Shown: positions 1 to 9,593, counted from the stretch's first letter. The stretch: 64,000 nt of DNA from Clostridiaceae bacterium (GCA_902363625.1 CABJAS010000001.1:364673-428672), one strand, 5' to 3'. Translations and numbers: made by a program. Notes: generated from the letters alone by a model not told the origin.

Positions 1-1751
1 TATAAATAATAGATAATGTTTGTAAAGAATACTGTACCAAAGGCAATCCCCAATATGCTGGCAAAGAACGTAGCTAATAATACATATTTAATATATAAAA
101 GCATGACATCTTTCTTGGAATATCCTAACGCTCTCAGCGTTCCGTTTTGCAGACGCTGCTCCTCCACCATACGTGTCATCGTGGTCAGTGAAACTAATGC
201 TGCAACTAAAAAGAACATTAATGGAAAAACCTTCGACAAAGCATCCATTGCCTGTGTATCATTTTGATAACTGACAACTCCGGCATTTTCATTTTTCGTC
301 AGCGAATACAAAACCCCGTCAGGAATATCCTTGATTTTCTGCTGTGCCTCATCAATTTGTATTTTCGCATCATCTAACTGTAATTTCGCTTCTTCTAACT
401 GCCGAGTCGTATCGATCTCTGTATTTTCTAAAGCTGCTTCTTGTTTCTGCACTTCCAAAGAAGCCTGCTCTAATTCATTATTGGCTTTCGTTAATTCCAC
501 ATTAGCATTGATCAATTGCTTAATACCATCTAATTTTGTCTGCAGGTCATCACTCATGACATTCACTTTATCTTTTAATTCTTTTAAGCTTTCATTCGCT
601 TCCTGATTGATTTGATCCAAAGAGCCTTCAATCTGATCTTGCGGCGGCAAACTCGGATCAATAGGTTTATCAGGCAAAGCAACCTCTACTTTTGGAATTG
701 CATTGATCTCTTCTTGATATTGTTTGATTTTCTGATTTAAAGAATCAATTTCTTCTCCCGCTGTAGCTGTCTGTTCATTCAGCTGACTTTGGGCATCCAA
801 TAGTTGTTTTTTATTTTCAATGATCGCTATTTTACCTTCCAGCAATTGAATCTTAGCGTTATTGATTGTCTTAGTGAATTCTTCTTTATTACGATTATAT
901 TCCTCTAATCCATCTTCATATTCTTTTAACGGACCACTCAGCTCATCTTCATAACGTCCGACAATTTCTTTTTTTGTCTTTACCAAATCATTTTGCAGCA
1001 TATCCGTAATATTCGCTTTAACCGTGCGGGTTATATCACCATACTGATCATCGAAATAGCCAACTGTCTGACTTACTTCATACCCCACCACAATTTCATT
1101 ATAAATGTTTTCATGATTACGCAGATCTCCTAATTCACTTGGGATCGCAAGTGTTTTTATATCATTGTTTCTTGCGATGATGAACCCTTCATTTTCAGCA
1201 TTCGTATAAGAGTTTGTCCCTCTTTGAATATTTGAAATATAACGAGAATCATGAACAATTCCCACTACTTTCAGATTCAATTCACCTGTATCATTTTGAA
1301 TGGTGATTGTTTTATCTAATAAATCCAAATCTTCGAGACGAGCATCAATAAGACATTCACCATCATTTTCAATGTTGCGTCCCTCGATAATATCCGGCGA
1401 ATAAAACTTCTGAGTCTGTCCATGAGCAATCACATTCACTTCTTTTTTTATATCATTCTGTTTTAAAACAACATCTGTACGATAGGCTCCCTCTATCTTA
1501 TTGACTCCTTCAACAGCGGCAATTTTATCAATATCTGCCTGAGTAAAGCCAAAAGAAGAAATAAGGTTCAGATCACCATATTCATGCTGTTTTAAATATG
1601 CATCCATCGATTTTTGCATGGTAATCGGCGTGTTTCTTAGTCCCGCAAAAAACGCAGCCCCTAAAAAAACAATGACAAAGATAGAAAGAAAACGAGATTT
1701 TGTTTTTCTAAGACCTCTTCTAAAAACCAGTTGATAAGCTTTTTTCTTCAT
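1..1751 (-). CDS. ABC transporter permease, FtsX-like, with coiled-coil extracellular insert (partial)
   Basis: Permease partner of the adjacent ATPase; the 3' end lies beyond the window. I translated it from the ATG at 1751, two bases after the ATPase stop codon, and about 583 codons are open to the edge. The N-terminus (MKKKAYQLVFRRGLRK, then a hydrophobic helix around residues 20-40) is typical of the MacB/FtsX permease superfamily. A periplasmic-core-like region follows, then a long Glu/Lys/Gln-rich coiled coil at about residues 310-490, then a second hydrophobic cluster near the window edge. Large Firmicute permeases of this type usually exceed 1000 residues and export peptides or lipids, or signal mechanically; the substrate cannot be told from sequence. 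Family confident, function open. Confidence 0.85.
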   Translation of the reverse strand, partial: MKKKAYQLVFRRGLRKTKSRFLSIFVIVFLGAAFFAGLRNTPITMQKSMDAYLKQHEYGDLNLISSFGFTQADIDKIAAVEGVNKIEGAYRTDVVLKQNDIKKEVNVIAHGQTQKFYSPDIIEGRNIENDGECLIDARLEDLDLLDKTITIQNDTGELNLKVVGIVHDSRYISNIQRGTNSYTNAENEGFIIARNNDIKTLAIPSELGDLRNHENIYNEIVVGYEVSQTVGYFDDQYGDITRTVKANITDMLQNDLVKTKKEIVGRYEDELSGPLKEYEDGLEEYNRNKEEFTKTINNAKIQLLEGKIAIIENKKQLLDAQSQLNEQTATAGEEIDSLNQKIKQYQEEINAIPKVEVALPDKPIDPSLPPQDQIEGSLDQINQEANESLKELKDKVNVMSDDLQTKLDGIKQLINANVELTKANNELEQASLEVQKQEAALENTEIDTTRQLEEAKLQLDDAKIQIDEAQQKIKDIPDGVLYSLTKNENAGVVSYQNDTQAMDALSKVFPLMFFLVAALVSLTTMTRMVEEQRLQNGTLRALGYSKKDVMLLYIKYVLLATFFASILGIAFGTVFFTNIIYYL

Positions 1752-1752
1752 C

Positions 1753-2457
1753 TTACCACTCAATCAAATCAATCGAAGTAGGATTTGGATTCAATTCCAT
1801 ATCTTCTACTTTTCCATTTTTTAGATGAATGACACGATCCGCCATCGGTGCAATGGCTAAGTTATGTGTGATCACGACAACTGTCATTTTATAACGATCC
1901 GCCATCTCTCTTAATAATTTTAAAATAGTTTTACCGGTTTTATAGTCTAAAGCGCCTGTTGGTTCATCACAAAGAAGTAGTTTTGGGTTTTTGGCAATCG
2001 CTCTGGCAATGGCGACACGCTGCTGTTCGCCGCCAGAAAGTTGTGCCGGGAAGTTCACTTTACGATCACCCAACCCCACACGATCCATCACCTCATTGGA
2101 ATCCAACGGATTTTTACAAATCTGAGAAGCTAATTCTACGTTTTCCAAAGCCGTTAAATTTTGGATCAGATTATAGAATTGGAACACAAAGCCAATATCA
2201 TCACGACGATATTTAGTCAGCTGCTGCTGATCAAAACCGGCGATATTCGTATCATCTACATAAATCGTTCCGCTGGTTGGCGAATCCATTCCACCTAAAA
2301 GATTTAGGATCGTTGTTTTCCCTGCTCCGGAAGCACCAACGATTACCACAAACTCTCCTTGATTAATTTCAAAGTTCACACCATCACTGGCATTAATTGT
2401 CACTTCACCCATGACATAAGACTTTTTAACGTCTTTAAATTCAATAAATGAGCGCAT
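1753..2457 (-). CDS. ABC transporter ATP-binding protein (MacB/LolD-like)
   Basis: Powers the permease encoded directly downstream. It has Walker A (GASGAGKTT), the signature [14 protein letters not shown], Walker B ending [12 protein letters not shown], and the switch histidine in VVITHN. Length (234 aa) is normal for a stand-alone nucleotide-binding subunit. An ATG at 2463 is in frame, but the SD (AGCGAGG) abuts it; the ATG at 2457 sits six bases after that SD and gives [10 protein letters not shown], so I prefer it. The two-base gap to the permease indicates a two-gene operon. The MacB/LolD subfamily assignment rests on overall pattern and on the FtsX-type partner. Confidence 0.92.
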   Translation of the reverse strand: MRSFIEFKDVKKSYVMGEVTINASDGVNFEINQGEFVVIVGASGAGKTTILNLLGGMDSPTSGTIYVDDTNIAGFDQQQLTKYRRDDIGFVFQFYNLIQNLTALENVELASQICKNPLDSNEVMDRVGLGDRKVNFPAQLSGGEQQRVAIARAIAKNPKLLLCDEPTGALDYKTGKTILKLLREMADRYKMTVVVITHNLAIAPMADRVIHLKNGKVEDMELNPNPTSIDLIEW

Positions 2458-2533
2458 ATTCATCCTCGCTTTCTTTCTTCTATCATGTTAATATAATAGC
2501 ATAAAACCCAATTAGATTAAAGGAAGGATACCT

Positions 2534-3064
2534 ATGAAAATAATTATTATGAGTGATTCTCATCTGAAAAATGATACGGTGATGTCCATTATCGCGCATC
2601 ATCCTGATGCTGATTATTACATTCACTGTGGTGATGTCGGAAAACCGATTGACCAAAAAAGCATTCCTCATTTCTATATTGTTAAAGGAAACAATGACTA
2701 CAGTGATTTTCCTAAAGAACTGCTGCTGACCATCGATCACAAGCAATTTTTCATCACTCATGGTGATGCCTATCAAGTCGATCTTGGTTTAGACGAACTC
2801 TTCCATGCCGCACAAAAAAAGCAAGCGGATTATGTTTTATTCGGGCATACGCATCATCCCTGCAAACAAGTGATCGATTCTATCACCTTCATCAATCCCG
2901 GCAGTGTAACCTTTCCTCGTGGCGGACAAATCTTTGTTCCTTGCTACTGTATTTTAGAAAATGACGAAGCTCATTTTTACCATGCCAAAACATTTGAGAC
3001 TATCGATCATTTATTTGAACCTAAAAAAAGAACCTCTCTATTCAAAAGGCTCTTTGGCAAATAA
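2534..3064 (+). CDS. yfcE: YfcE/MJ0936-family metallophosphodiesterase
   Basis: Calcineurin-like metallophosphoesterase of the small bacterial YfcE/YsnB family, which cleave phosphodiester bonds with a two-metal centre. The metal-binding blocks appear in order: D-S-H in MSDSHLKND, GD in HCGDVG, GNND, THGD and GHTHHP. Length (176 aa) fits the family. The start ATG has an SD (GGAAGGA) at correct spacing. It stands alone on the plus strand, converges on ktrA with no gap, and its last 40 bases carry a terminator read on the other strand. The natural substrate is not established for the family. Confidence 0.88.
   Translation: MKIIIMSDSHLKNDTVMSIIAHHPDADYYIHCGDVGKPIDQKSIPHFYIVKGNNDYSDFPKELLLTIDHKQFFITHGDAYQVDLGLDELFHAAQKKQADYVLFGHTHHPCKQVIDSITFINPGSVTFPRGGQIFVPCYCILENDEAHFYHAKTFETIDHLFEPKKRTSLFKRLFGK
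3023..3055 (-). terminator. Rho-independent terminator of the ktrBA transcript, inside the yfcE 3' end
   Basis: Read on the minus strand: AAAGAGCC and GGTTCTTT pair over eight positions (one G-U), followed by seven T. It lies about 10 bases past the ktrA stop but inside the coding end of the convergent phosphodiesterase gene. Confidence 0.65.
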
Positions 3065-3739
3065 TTATTTTTCAATTAAATAGTCATATTTTTCAACCGC
3101 TTCGGTTTCTCCCAAGACTAGGAAATGATCTCCATCTTCAATTACATAATTTGGATCTACAGATAATACCAGCTTTTCCTGATTCGCATATCGGATCGCC
3201 AGAATATTCATTTTATAAGCAGAACGAACATTTAATGTCTTTAAGGTTTTGCCAATCCAGCTCGCCGGAGCTTTCATTTCAATGATACTGTAATCATTAT
3301 CGACTTCAATAATGTCGATAATGTTTTTTCTTACCAAGCTTTTTGCGACACGTTCACCCATTTCTTTTTCAGAGCGCACTACACGATCCGCTCCGATCTT
3401 CAATAAGATCTGCATGAACTGTTTGTTTTTTGCTTTGGCTAAAACATAAGGAACACCCAATTCCTTCACATTCATTACTGAAAGCATGCTTTCTTCTAAA
3501 TGATTCCCGATCGCTACAATAACGGTATCGAACTCACCAATTCCTAAACTGCGCAATTCATTAATATCAGTCGCATCTGCCTGAACTGCTTTTGTGACAG
3601 TGTCGGCAATACGTTCCACACAAGTGATATCACGATCGACTGCTAATACTTCATACCCCATTTTAGCTAAGCTTGAGGCAATCGTTGAACCAAAAACTCC
3701 TAGACCGATAACTGCAAATTGTTTTCTTTTGTTTGACAT
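3065..3739 (-). CDS. ktrA: Potassium uptake regulatory subunit KtrA (RCK protein)
   Basis: Cytoplasmic gating ring subunit of the Ktr potassium channel. Residues 1-140 form an RCK_N Rossmann domain with GLGVFGS near residues 12-18 and an acidic residue ending strand 2 (VLAVDRD), which in the family binds ADP/ATP or NAD(H). Residues 140-224 form the RCK_C domain that binds c-di-AMP in relatives. Length (224 aa) matches Bacillus KtrA (about 222 aa). It follows ktrB by nine bases and is presumably cotranscribed with it. KtrC is the paralogue it could be confused with, but linkage to ktrB favours KtrA. Confidence 0.93.
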   Translation of the reverse strand: MSNKRKQFAVIGLGVFGSTIASSLAKMGYEVLAVDRDITCVERIADTVTKAVQADATDINELRSLGIGEFDTVIVAIGNHLEESMLSVMNVKELGVPYVLAKAKNKQFMQILLKIGADRVVRSEKEMGERVAKSLVRKNIIDIIEVDNDYSIIEMKAPASWIGKTLKTLNVRSAYKMNILAIRYANQEKLVLSVDPNYVIEDGDHFLVLGETEAVEKYDYLIEK

Positions 3740-3748
3740 AACTCTTCC

Positions 3749-5137
3749 CTACCCTATAATAATTTCGCCTTTTGGGAATACCATGTTCCCAGTATTTTTT
3801 TGTGACTTTCTCATGAATGACAGCATCATGGTAATTGGTCCGATACGTCCAATATACATTAAAATAATAATGACAATTTTCCCGACATCACTTAATGACG
3901 GTGTCAGTCCGGCAGTTAACCCCACTGTCGCAAAACCTGAGAAAGCTTCAAAACATAGATCGATAAAGCTTTGTTCTTCTGTAATCGTTAAACAGAATAA
4001 ACCGACAACGACTAACGCTAATGAAAAGATGAAAATACATAAAGAACGCTTTAAGAAATCGATTTCGATACGTCGTTTAAAGACATTGACATTATCGTCC
4101 CCTTTAAACAATGATTTTAAGGTAATCATGATGACTGCAAAGGTTACCGTTTTTACCCCACCGGCAGTTCCGGCAGGTGATCCACCGATAAACATATAGA
4201 TACACATAATAAATTTAGTAGCGACTGTCAGCTGCGCACAATCAATTGTAGCAAACCCGGCAGTTCTCAGCGTAGTGGATTGGAAGAAAGCTCCCATCAG
4301 CTTATAGCCGCCATCCATGCCGCCAATCGTATTTGGATTCTTATATTCTAATAAATAGACAAGGATTGTTCCGCTGATTAATAAAAAGACAGTCGTTGTC
4401 AATACCAATTTAGAATGCAGCTCTAACGATTTAAAGATGCGCACTGCCGATTTACGAAATGAAAAGCCTTCTTTTATTTTATTGGCAATATCAAACCAGA
4501 CACAGAATCCTAAACCACCCATAATAATTAAAATACAGATCGTGAAATTAATAATAAGATTATTCTGATAAGGCACTAAACTGCTTGCTCCAATAATATC
4601 AAATCCGGCATTACAGAACGCGGAGATGGAATGAAACACTCCCATATAGAGTCCTTTAAACAATCCATAATCAGGAATAAACTGACTGCATAAAAGCAAT
4701 GCTCCGATTCCTTCAAAAAGGAAAGTGTAAATCACGATATTCCTTAAAAAATGAGACAGGTTGTTTAACGAATTCACATTCAATGCTTCTTGAACCACTA
4801 ATTTTGATGTAAACGATAACCGTTTTCTTGCTTTGACATAAATCAATGTCATAAACGTCAAAAAGCCTAAACCACCGATCTGAATCAGACATAGTATGAC
4901 AATTTGTCCAAACAGAGAATATTGATCCACTGTCGGATAAGGAACCAGTCCTGTCACACAGGTTGCAGATGTTGCAACAAACAGATGATCCAAATATCTT
5001 GCCGGTGTTCCATTGTTGGCAATAGGCAAAGTCAGCAAAAGTGAACCGATAAAGATCACAGCCAAAAAGCTTAAAGCAATTTGGCGCGTAGGCTTAATCA
5101 TTCTTTTCTTTTTGCCTCGGACGATAACCTCTTTCAT
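3749..5137 (-). CDS. ktrB: Potassium uptake transmembrane subunit KtrB (TrkH/KtrB family)
   Basis: Membrane pore of the Ktr system. The protein shows the four pore-loop repeats of the family, each with a selectivity-filter glycine: TCVTGL, CNAGFD, RTAGFAT and ATVGLT. About eight transmembrane helices surround them. I start at the ATG at 5137 (MKEVIVRG), which has AGGGAGG five bases upstream; the longer frame to 5182 overlaps the preceding gene and has no SD of its own. The result is 462 aa, near the usual 445-450. The gene lies 10 bases after a flavoprotein gene, so ktrBA may be expressed from the flavoprotein promoter. Confidence 0.94.
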   Translation of the reverse strand: MKEVIVRGKKKRMIKPTRQIALSFLAVIFIGSLLLTLPIANNGTPARYLDHLFVATSATCVTGLVPYPTVDQYSLFGQIVILCLIQIGGLGFLTFMTLIYVKARKRLSFTSKLVVQEALNVNSLNNLSHFLRNIVIYTFLFEGIGALLLCSQFIPDYGLFKGLYMGVFHSISAFCNAGFDIIGASSLVPYQNNLIINFTICILIIMGGLGFCVWFDIANKIKEGFSFRKSAVRIFKSLELHSKLVLTTTVFLLISGTILVYLLEYKNPNTIGGMDGGYKLMGAFFQSTTLRTAGFATIDCAQLTVATKFIMCIYMFIGGSPAGTAGGVKTVTFAVIMITLKSLFKGDDNVNVFKRRIEIDFLKRSLCIFIFSLALVVVGLFCLTITEEQSFIDLCFEAFSGFATVGLTAGLTPSLSDVGKIVIIILMYIGRIGPITMMLSFMRKSQKNTGNMVFPKGEIIIG

Positions 5138-5147
5138 AAAAGCCTCC

Positions 5148-6728
5148 CTATAGATTTTTATCTGCGATGATAATTTGGGCACATTTAATGCCGTCGATTG
5201 CAGATGTCATAATTCCCCCGGCAGCACCTGCTCCTTCACCAATAGGATAGATATTGCCTATGTTACACTGATAGTTTTCATCACGAACGATTTTAACGGG
5301 CGAAGAGCTTCGACTCTCCACAGCAGTTAAAATAGCGTCTTCATTGGAAAATCCTTTGATCTTTTTATCAAAAGCACGCAGTCCATCGCGCATTGCTTCA
5401 CATATATAGGTTGGAAACAATTCCCATAGATTAGCAAACCTAATACCCGGCTGATAGCTTGGTATCACTTTACCATAATGATCTGATGGCTTTTTTTCCA
5501 TAAAATCTTTGACTAACTGAGCTGGGGCATGATAATTTTTACCGCCTAGTTCAAACGCTTTTCGTTCTAATTCGATTTGGAAGTTCATTCCGGCAAACAC
5601 ATCTTCACCCTCGAAATCTTCCGGTAGAATAGAAACCAGAACCGCACTGTTCGCGTTTTCCCCGTCACGAGCAAACTCACTCATCCCGTTTGTCACAACA
5701 CCGCCTTCTTCAGAACTGCTGGCGACAACATAGCCACCGGGACACATGCAGAAAGTGTAAACACCTCTGCCGGATTTATCATGATAAGCTAACTTATAAT
5801 CCGCAGCCTTTAGCGGCAAATCATCACGTTTATATTGATTATGATTGATCAAGGCTTGTTTGTGTTCTATTCTTGCTCCAACTGCAAACGGCTTTCTTCT
5901 CATTTCAATCCCACGTTTATACAATAAACGATAGGTGTCACGAGCTGAATGTCCTAAAGCTAATACTAAGTGATCACAGTATAGTGTTTGTCGCTGACCG
6001 TCTTTTAAAACAGTAACGCTTTTAACTTGTCCGTTTTTTTCTTTAAAATCAATAAAGGTTGTTTCAAAAAGCACCTGTCCGCCAAGAGAAAGAATAGTTT
6101 CTCGCATGTTTAATACAACCTGTTCTAAATAATCGGTTCCAATATGCGCTTTTGCTTCATATAGAATTTCTTTCGGTGCTCCCGCTTTAACAAATTCTTT
6201 TAAAATATAATCTTTTCTTTTATCTTTAATATTGGATGTCAGCTTTCCATCAGAAAATGTTCCTGCTCCGCCTTCACCAAACTGTACATTGCTGCTAGGA
6301 TCTAATTTCCCTGTCTGCCAAAATGCTTGAATATCTTGTTTTCTTTTTTCCACACATTTTCCGCGTTCAATTAAAATCGGCTTCATTCCTGCATAGGCTA
6401 AAGATAAAGCACAAAACAGTCCCGCCGGACCGCTTCCAACTACAACCACTTTTTCATCTGATTGCACTTTCGGAATTGTAAAGTCATCTTCATGATAGAC
6501 ACTTAATGCCAGCTTAGAGCTGTTTATTAAAGCTTGTTCATCTCCGCTGTAGCTAAAAGCAAAACTACAGATATAATGAATATCTCTTCGACGAGCATCA
6601 ATGGAACGCTTCAACAACATGACATTGCTCACGCACTTTGTCCTTACATTCAATAATTGTGAAATCAGCTTAGGGTAAGTACTTTCCGGTGTGTTTAATT
6701 TTACTTTAACGTTCGCTATTTTCAGCAC
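5148..6728 (-). CDS. NAD(P)/FAD-dependent oxidoreductase, COG2509-like
   Basis: Flavoprotein of the uncharacterised 'FAD-dependent dehydrogenase' family found across Firmicutes. The N-terminal ~90 residues are a small alpha/beta domain; the dinucleotide fold follows with VVVGSGPAGLFCALSLAYAG and an acidic/basic end ILIERG. Further motifs are QFGEGGAGTFSDGKLTS, LALGHSARDT and, near the C-terminus, PIGEGAGAAGGI, which are typical of this family. I start at the GTG at 6728 (MLKIANVKV): GGAGG lies nine bases upstream, inside the end of the preceding gene, two bases past its stop. The longer frame to 6818 lies within that gene. Enzymatic role is unknown. Confidence 0.85.
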   Translation of the reverse strand: MLKIANVKVKLNTPESTYPKLISQLLNVRTKCVSNVMLLKRSIDARRRDIHYICSFAFSYSGDEQALINSSKLALSVYHEDDFTIPKVQSDEKVVVVGSGPAGLFCALSLAYAGMKPILIERGKCVEKRKQDIQAFWQTGKLDPSSNVQFGEGGAGTFSDGKLTSNIKDKRKDYILKEFVKAGAPKEILYEAKAHIGTDYLEQVVLNMRETILSLGGQVLFETTFIDFKEKNGQVKSVTVLKDGQRQTLYCDHLVLALGHSARDTYRLLYKRGIEMRRKPFAVGARIEHKQALINHNQYKRDDLPLKAADYKLAYHDKSGRGVYTFCMCPGGYVVASSSEEGGVVTNGMSEFARDGENANSAVLVSILPEDFEGEDVFAGMNFQIELERKAFELGGKNYHAPAQLVKDFMEKKPSDHYGKVIPSYQPGIRFANLWELFPTYICEAMRDGLRAFDKKIKGFSNEDAILTAVESRSSSPVKIVRDENYQCNIGNIYPIGEGAGAAGGIMTSAIDGIKCAQIIIADKNL

Positions 6729-6730
6729 GT

Positions 6731-7936
6731 CTATACCTCCATTAATAAGGATTGATAAATCGCTTTTGCGATTGCGTTTCCGCAGGCAAAAGCAAAATGC
6801 AGATTGTATCCGCCGCAATCTCCGGCAACATCTAATATTTCTCCGCCGGCATAAAGATGCGCCGACAGTTTAGATTCAAAAGTCTCATTATTAAATTCAG
6901 ATACATCTGCTCCGCCAATACACACCTGAGCGCTCTCTTTGCCCTTAGTACCCGTGATTTCAAAGCGATAATCCTTTAATAATTGTACTATTGTATTTAA
7001 GTCTTTATAAGAATACTCTTTTATTCGACCATTTTCAAGATAATTAGCATATTTTTGATGGATAATGCCATTTAATTGCAATTCCCCATTTTGTTGCAGC
7101 TGCCATTTTAATTTTTCTTTTAATTGTGAGGCTTCATATTGATCCACGGCATCAATCCCAATCTCAATTTTTTGATCAGAATACTGCTGATAATAACGTG
7201 AAAGCTGAAGAATGCTGATACCGGATAATCCATATTCGGTGAATAAGATTTCCCCTTTTTCTTGATGCACTTCTTTTTGAGCAGCATATAATTTAAAAGT
7301 GCCATGAATACGCACTCCTTTTAAGCGTTTATCCATATCCCTACAGACAAGCTGAACTAAGCTGGGAACCGTCGGATAAATATGATGTCCCAATGCTTTC
7401 AATAACTCAAAACCACTGCCATCACTGCCAAACTGGCTGGCAGCATCTCCGCCCATGCTTAATACGACGTAATCACAAATGAACTCTTTTTGATTCGTAT
7501 AAAGATGATAGTTTTCCTTTTTCTTTACTATGCTTTCGACATCACATTCACAGATGCTGCTGACATGATACTTATTTAGTGTTCTTAGTAAACATTCATG
7601 TACGCTAGCTGCCTGTTCGCTTTGAGGATAAAGCAGATCCCCTTGATATTTACTCCATAAGCCTAATTCTTCAAAAAAAGTCTGAACATCAAAATTTTGG
7701 ATCAGTGATTCCAAGGCTGAAAGACCATGTCCTTCATAATGGTTCATAGAAAGATCACGGTTTGATAAGTTGCAGCGTCCGTTCCCTGTCGCTAATAATT
7801 TTTTTCCCAATTTTTCTTTTTTTTCTAAGATTGTCACCTGTGCATCTAAGTCACTTTCAGCAATAAATCTTCCTAAAACAGCACCGCAGACTAAGCCGCA
7901 GCTGCCACCGCCAATAATCATGATTTGTTTTGTCAT
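6731..7936 (-). CDS. BaiN/RdsA-like NAD(P)/FAD-dependent flavoprotein (HI0933 family)
   Basis: Member of the HI0933/YhiN flavoprotein family. Seen directly: N-terminal dinucleotide motif IIGGGSCGLVCGAVLGRF, the family hallmark GNGRCNLSN, and the C-terminal block AGGEILDVAGDCGGYNLHFA that closes the FAD site. Length (401 aa) is typical. The start ATG has AGAGGTGAG upstream. One family member, BaiN, reduces bile-acid intermediates in gut clostridia, but most relatives have no assigned substrate, so I do not claim bile-acid activity. First gene of a probable four-gene minus-strand unit with the second flavoprotein and ktrBA. Confidence 0.87.
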   Translation of the reverse strand: MTKQIMIIGGGSCGLVCGAVLGRFIAESDLDAQVTILEKKEKLGKKLLATGNGRCNLSNRDLSMNHYEGHGLSALESLIQNFDVQTFFEELGLWSKYQGDLLYPQSEQAASVHECLLRTLNKYHVSSICECDVESIVKKKENYHLYTNQKEFICDYVVLSMGGDAASQFGSDGSGFELLKALGHHIYPTVPSLVQLVCRDMDKRLKGVRIHGTFKLYAAQKEVHQEKGEILFTEYGLSGISILQLSRYYQQYSDQKIEIGIDAVDQYEASQLKEKLKWQLQQNGELQLNGIIHQKYANYLENGRIKEYSYKDLNTIVQLLKDYRFEITGTKGKESAQVCIGGADVSEFNNETFESKLSAHLYAGGEILDVAGDCGGYNLHFAFACGNAIAKAIYQSLLMEV

Positions 7937-8015
7937 AGCCTCACCTCTTTGATTCTTCTATTATATACTAGATTCAGCAAAAAAAGTAGGTTATAATACG
8001 CTAGAGGTGAAAAAC

Positions 8016-8798
8016 ATGTTAAAGAATAATTATCATACCCACACATCACGCTGTCATCATGCTGTCGATAAGGATGAAGCCTATGTATTAGAAGCTATTC
8101 GTGCTGGTATTGAGACACTGGGTTTTTCTGATCATATTCCTTTTTTAAACGGACCAGAAAGTCGCATTCGCATGGATATTTCCGAAATGGACAGTTATTT
8201 AGAAAGCATTCGATATTTAAGAGATAAATACGCGGATCAGATCCGTATTTTAGTTGGCTTTGAAGCAGAATACATTGATGATGAAATTCCTTTCTATCAA
8301 TCTTTATTAAATGAAAATAAGGTAGATTATTTAATTTTTGGGAACCATCTTTATGATGGCTATGAAACATCTTCGCAGCGTATTGAAAATGCCGTGCAGC
8401 TTCAGCAATATGTTGATCGTGCCATTGACGGCATGAAATCAGGTCTGTTTCAATATTTAGCCCATCCGGATCTATTCATGGTGAATATTAAGGATTTTGA
8501 TGAAAATTGTATCAAAGCATCTGAGCAGCTCTGTCAGGCAGCTTTGGATTTAGATATGCCGATTGAATTTAACTGTGAAGGATTACGCGATCATTTAAAT
8601 GGTCATATTTTTAAAAACGGTACTACTTTGGCTTATCCGCATCCGCAGTTTTGGAAAATTGCCGCTAGAATGAAAAATAAAGTCATCCTTGGTGCCGATG
8701 CACATGCCAGTACGGCTGTAAATGATGAAGCGATTAAAGAAGCGATTCATCAAACCAAAGAATTCAATTTAAATATGATCGATCATCTGGAAATCTAA
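8016..8798 (+). CDS. PHP-domain histidinol-phosphatase-like phosphoesterase
   Basis: PHP-fold metal-dependent phosphatase of the HisK/HisJ type. The metal motif HTHTSRCHHA starts at about residue 7, GFSDH follows, then further metal-ligand positions in FEAEY, FGNHLYDG, HPDLF and LGADAHA. HisK hydrolyses histidinol phosphate, but no other histidine biosynthesis gene lies nearby, so the substrate is an inference; PHP phosphatases of this family also act on other phosphates. The in-frame GTG at 8007 overlaps the SD (AGAGGTG); the ATG at 8016 has correct spacing, giving 260 aa. A TATAAT at 7992-7997 is a likely -10 element, divergent from the flavoprotein gene. Confidence 0.8.
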   Translation: MLKNNYHTHTSRCHHAVDKDEAYVLEAIRAGIETLGFSDHIPFLNGPESRIRMDISEMDSYLESIRYLRDKYADQIRILVGFEAEYIDDEIPFYQSLLNENKVDYLIFGNHLYDGYETSSQRIENAVQLQQYVDRAIDGMKSGLFQYLAHPDLFMVNIKDFDENCIKASEQLCQAALDLDMPIEFNCEGLRDHLNGHIFKNGTTLAYPHPQFWKIAARMKNKVILGADAHASTAVNDEAIKEAIHQTKEFNLNMIDHLEI

Positions 8799-8805
8799 TT
8801 AATGA

Positions 8806-8834
8806 TTGAAAAACAGTACATAATTCGTTATAAT
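8806..8834 (+). promoter_or_regulatory. Sigma-A-type promoter of yebC
   Basis: TTGAAA, a 17-base spacer and TATAAT, 33 bases upstream of the yebC start. Confidence 0.75.
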
Positions 8835-8866
8835 AAAAAAATGTAGAAACAGAAAGGAAGATAACG

Positions 8867-9592
8867 ATGGGAAGAGCACATGAAGTAAGAAAAGCTGCCA
8901 TGGAAAAAACTGCTGCTGCAAAAGCTAAGTTGTACTCTCGCTTTGGTAAAGAAATTTATTTGATTGCTAAGCAAGGTGGACCGGATACAGATGCTAACTT
9001 GGCTTTAAGACGTATTGTTGACAGAGCTAAAAAGGCACAGGTACCTACTGATGTTATTAAAAGAGCGATCGATAAAGTAAAAAGTGGTGTAACGGAAAAT
9101 TATGAAACGTTGATATATGAAGGTTATGGTCCGGGAGGATCAACCATTATCGTGGAATGCTTGACAGACAATGTCAATCGTACATTAAGTCAGGTTCGTC
9201 CTGCTTTCACTAAATCAAAGGCAAAATTAGCGGCAACCGGTGCAGTAACTTACGCCTATGACACTATTTCACTCCTTGCTTTTAAAGGCTTAGATGAAGA
9301 ACAAACATTAGAAGCATTAATCATGGGTGAAGTGGATGCAAAGGATATTGAAACCCAAGAAGATGGTTCAATCATCATTACCGGTGAACCGACTGATCTT
9401 TATCAGATCAAAACAGCTATTGAAACAGCTTGTCCAGAAGCCGATTTCACTGTTGAGGAAATCACACGTGTTCCTCAGGATTATGTGGAATTAGCCGGAG
9501 AAGATATGGAATTATTTGAACGTTTATTAAACTTATTGAATGAATGTGATGATGTAGATACTATTTATCACAATGTTTCGAATATAGGATAA
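8867..9592 (+). CDS. yebC: YebC/PmpR-family protein (translation or transcription regulator)
   Basis: Member of the YebC/TACO1 family. The N-terminus MGRAHEVRKAAMEKTAAAKA and the FGKEIYLIAKQGGPD block are family hallmarks, as is the acidic cleft region YEGYGPGGSTIIVE. Length is 241 aa, as usual. Relatives have been described both as transcriptional regulators (PmpR) and, more recently, as translation factors that help ribosomes through proline stretches; sequence alone does not separate these roles. Strong SD (GAAAGGAAG), its own promoter and a downstream terminator show a monocistronic unit. Confidence 0.95.
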   Translation: MGRAHEVRKAAMEKTAAAKAKLYSRFGKEIYLIAKQGGPDTDANLALRRIVDRAKKAQVPTDVIKRAIDKVKSGVTENYETLIYEGYGPGGSTIIVECLTDNVNRTLSQVRPAFTKSKAKLAATGAVTYAYDTISLLAFKGLDEEQTLEALIMGEVDAKDIETQEDGSIIITGEPTDLYQIKTAIETACPEADFTVEEITRVPQDYVELAGEDMELFERLLNLLNECDDVDTIYHNVSNIG

Positions 9593-9593
9593 A

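Noticed and set aside
331..606. Plus-strand Cys/Ser-rich open frame
   Set aside because: It is antisense to the coiled-coil region of the minus-strand permease, whose Glu/Lys codons read as Ser/Phe/Cys on the other strand; no SD.
6731..7936. Bile acid metabolism role for the BaiN-like flavoprotein
   Set aside because: The family is broad and no bai genes are near; only the family is claimed.
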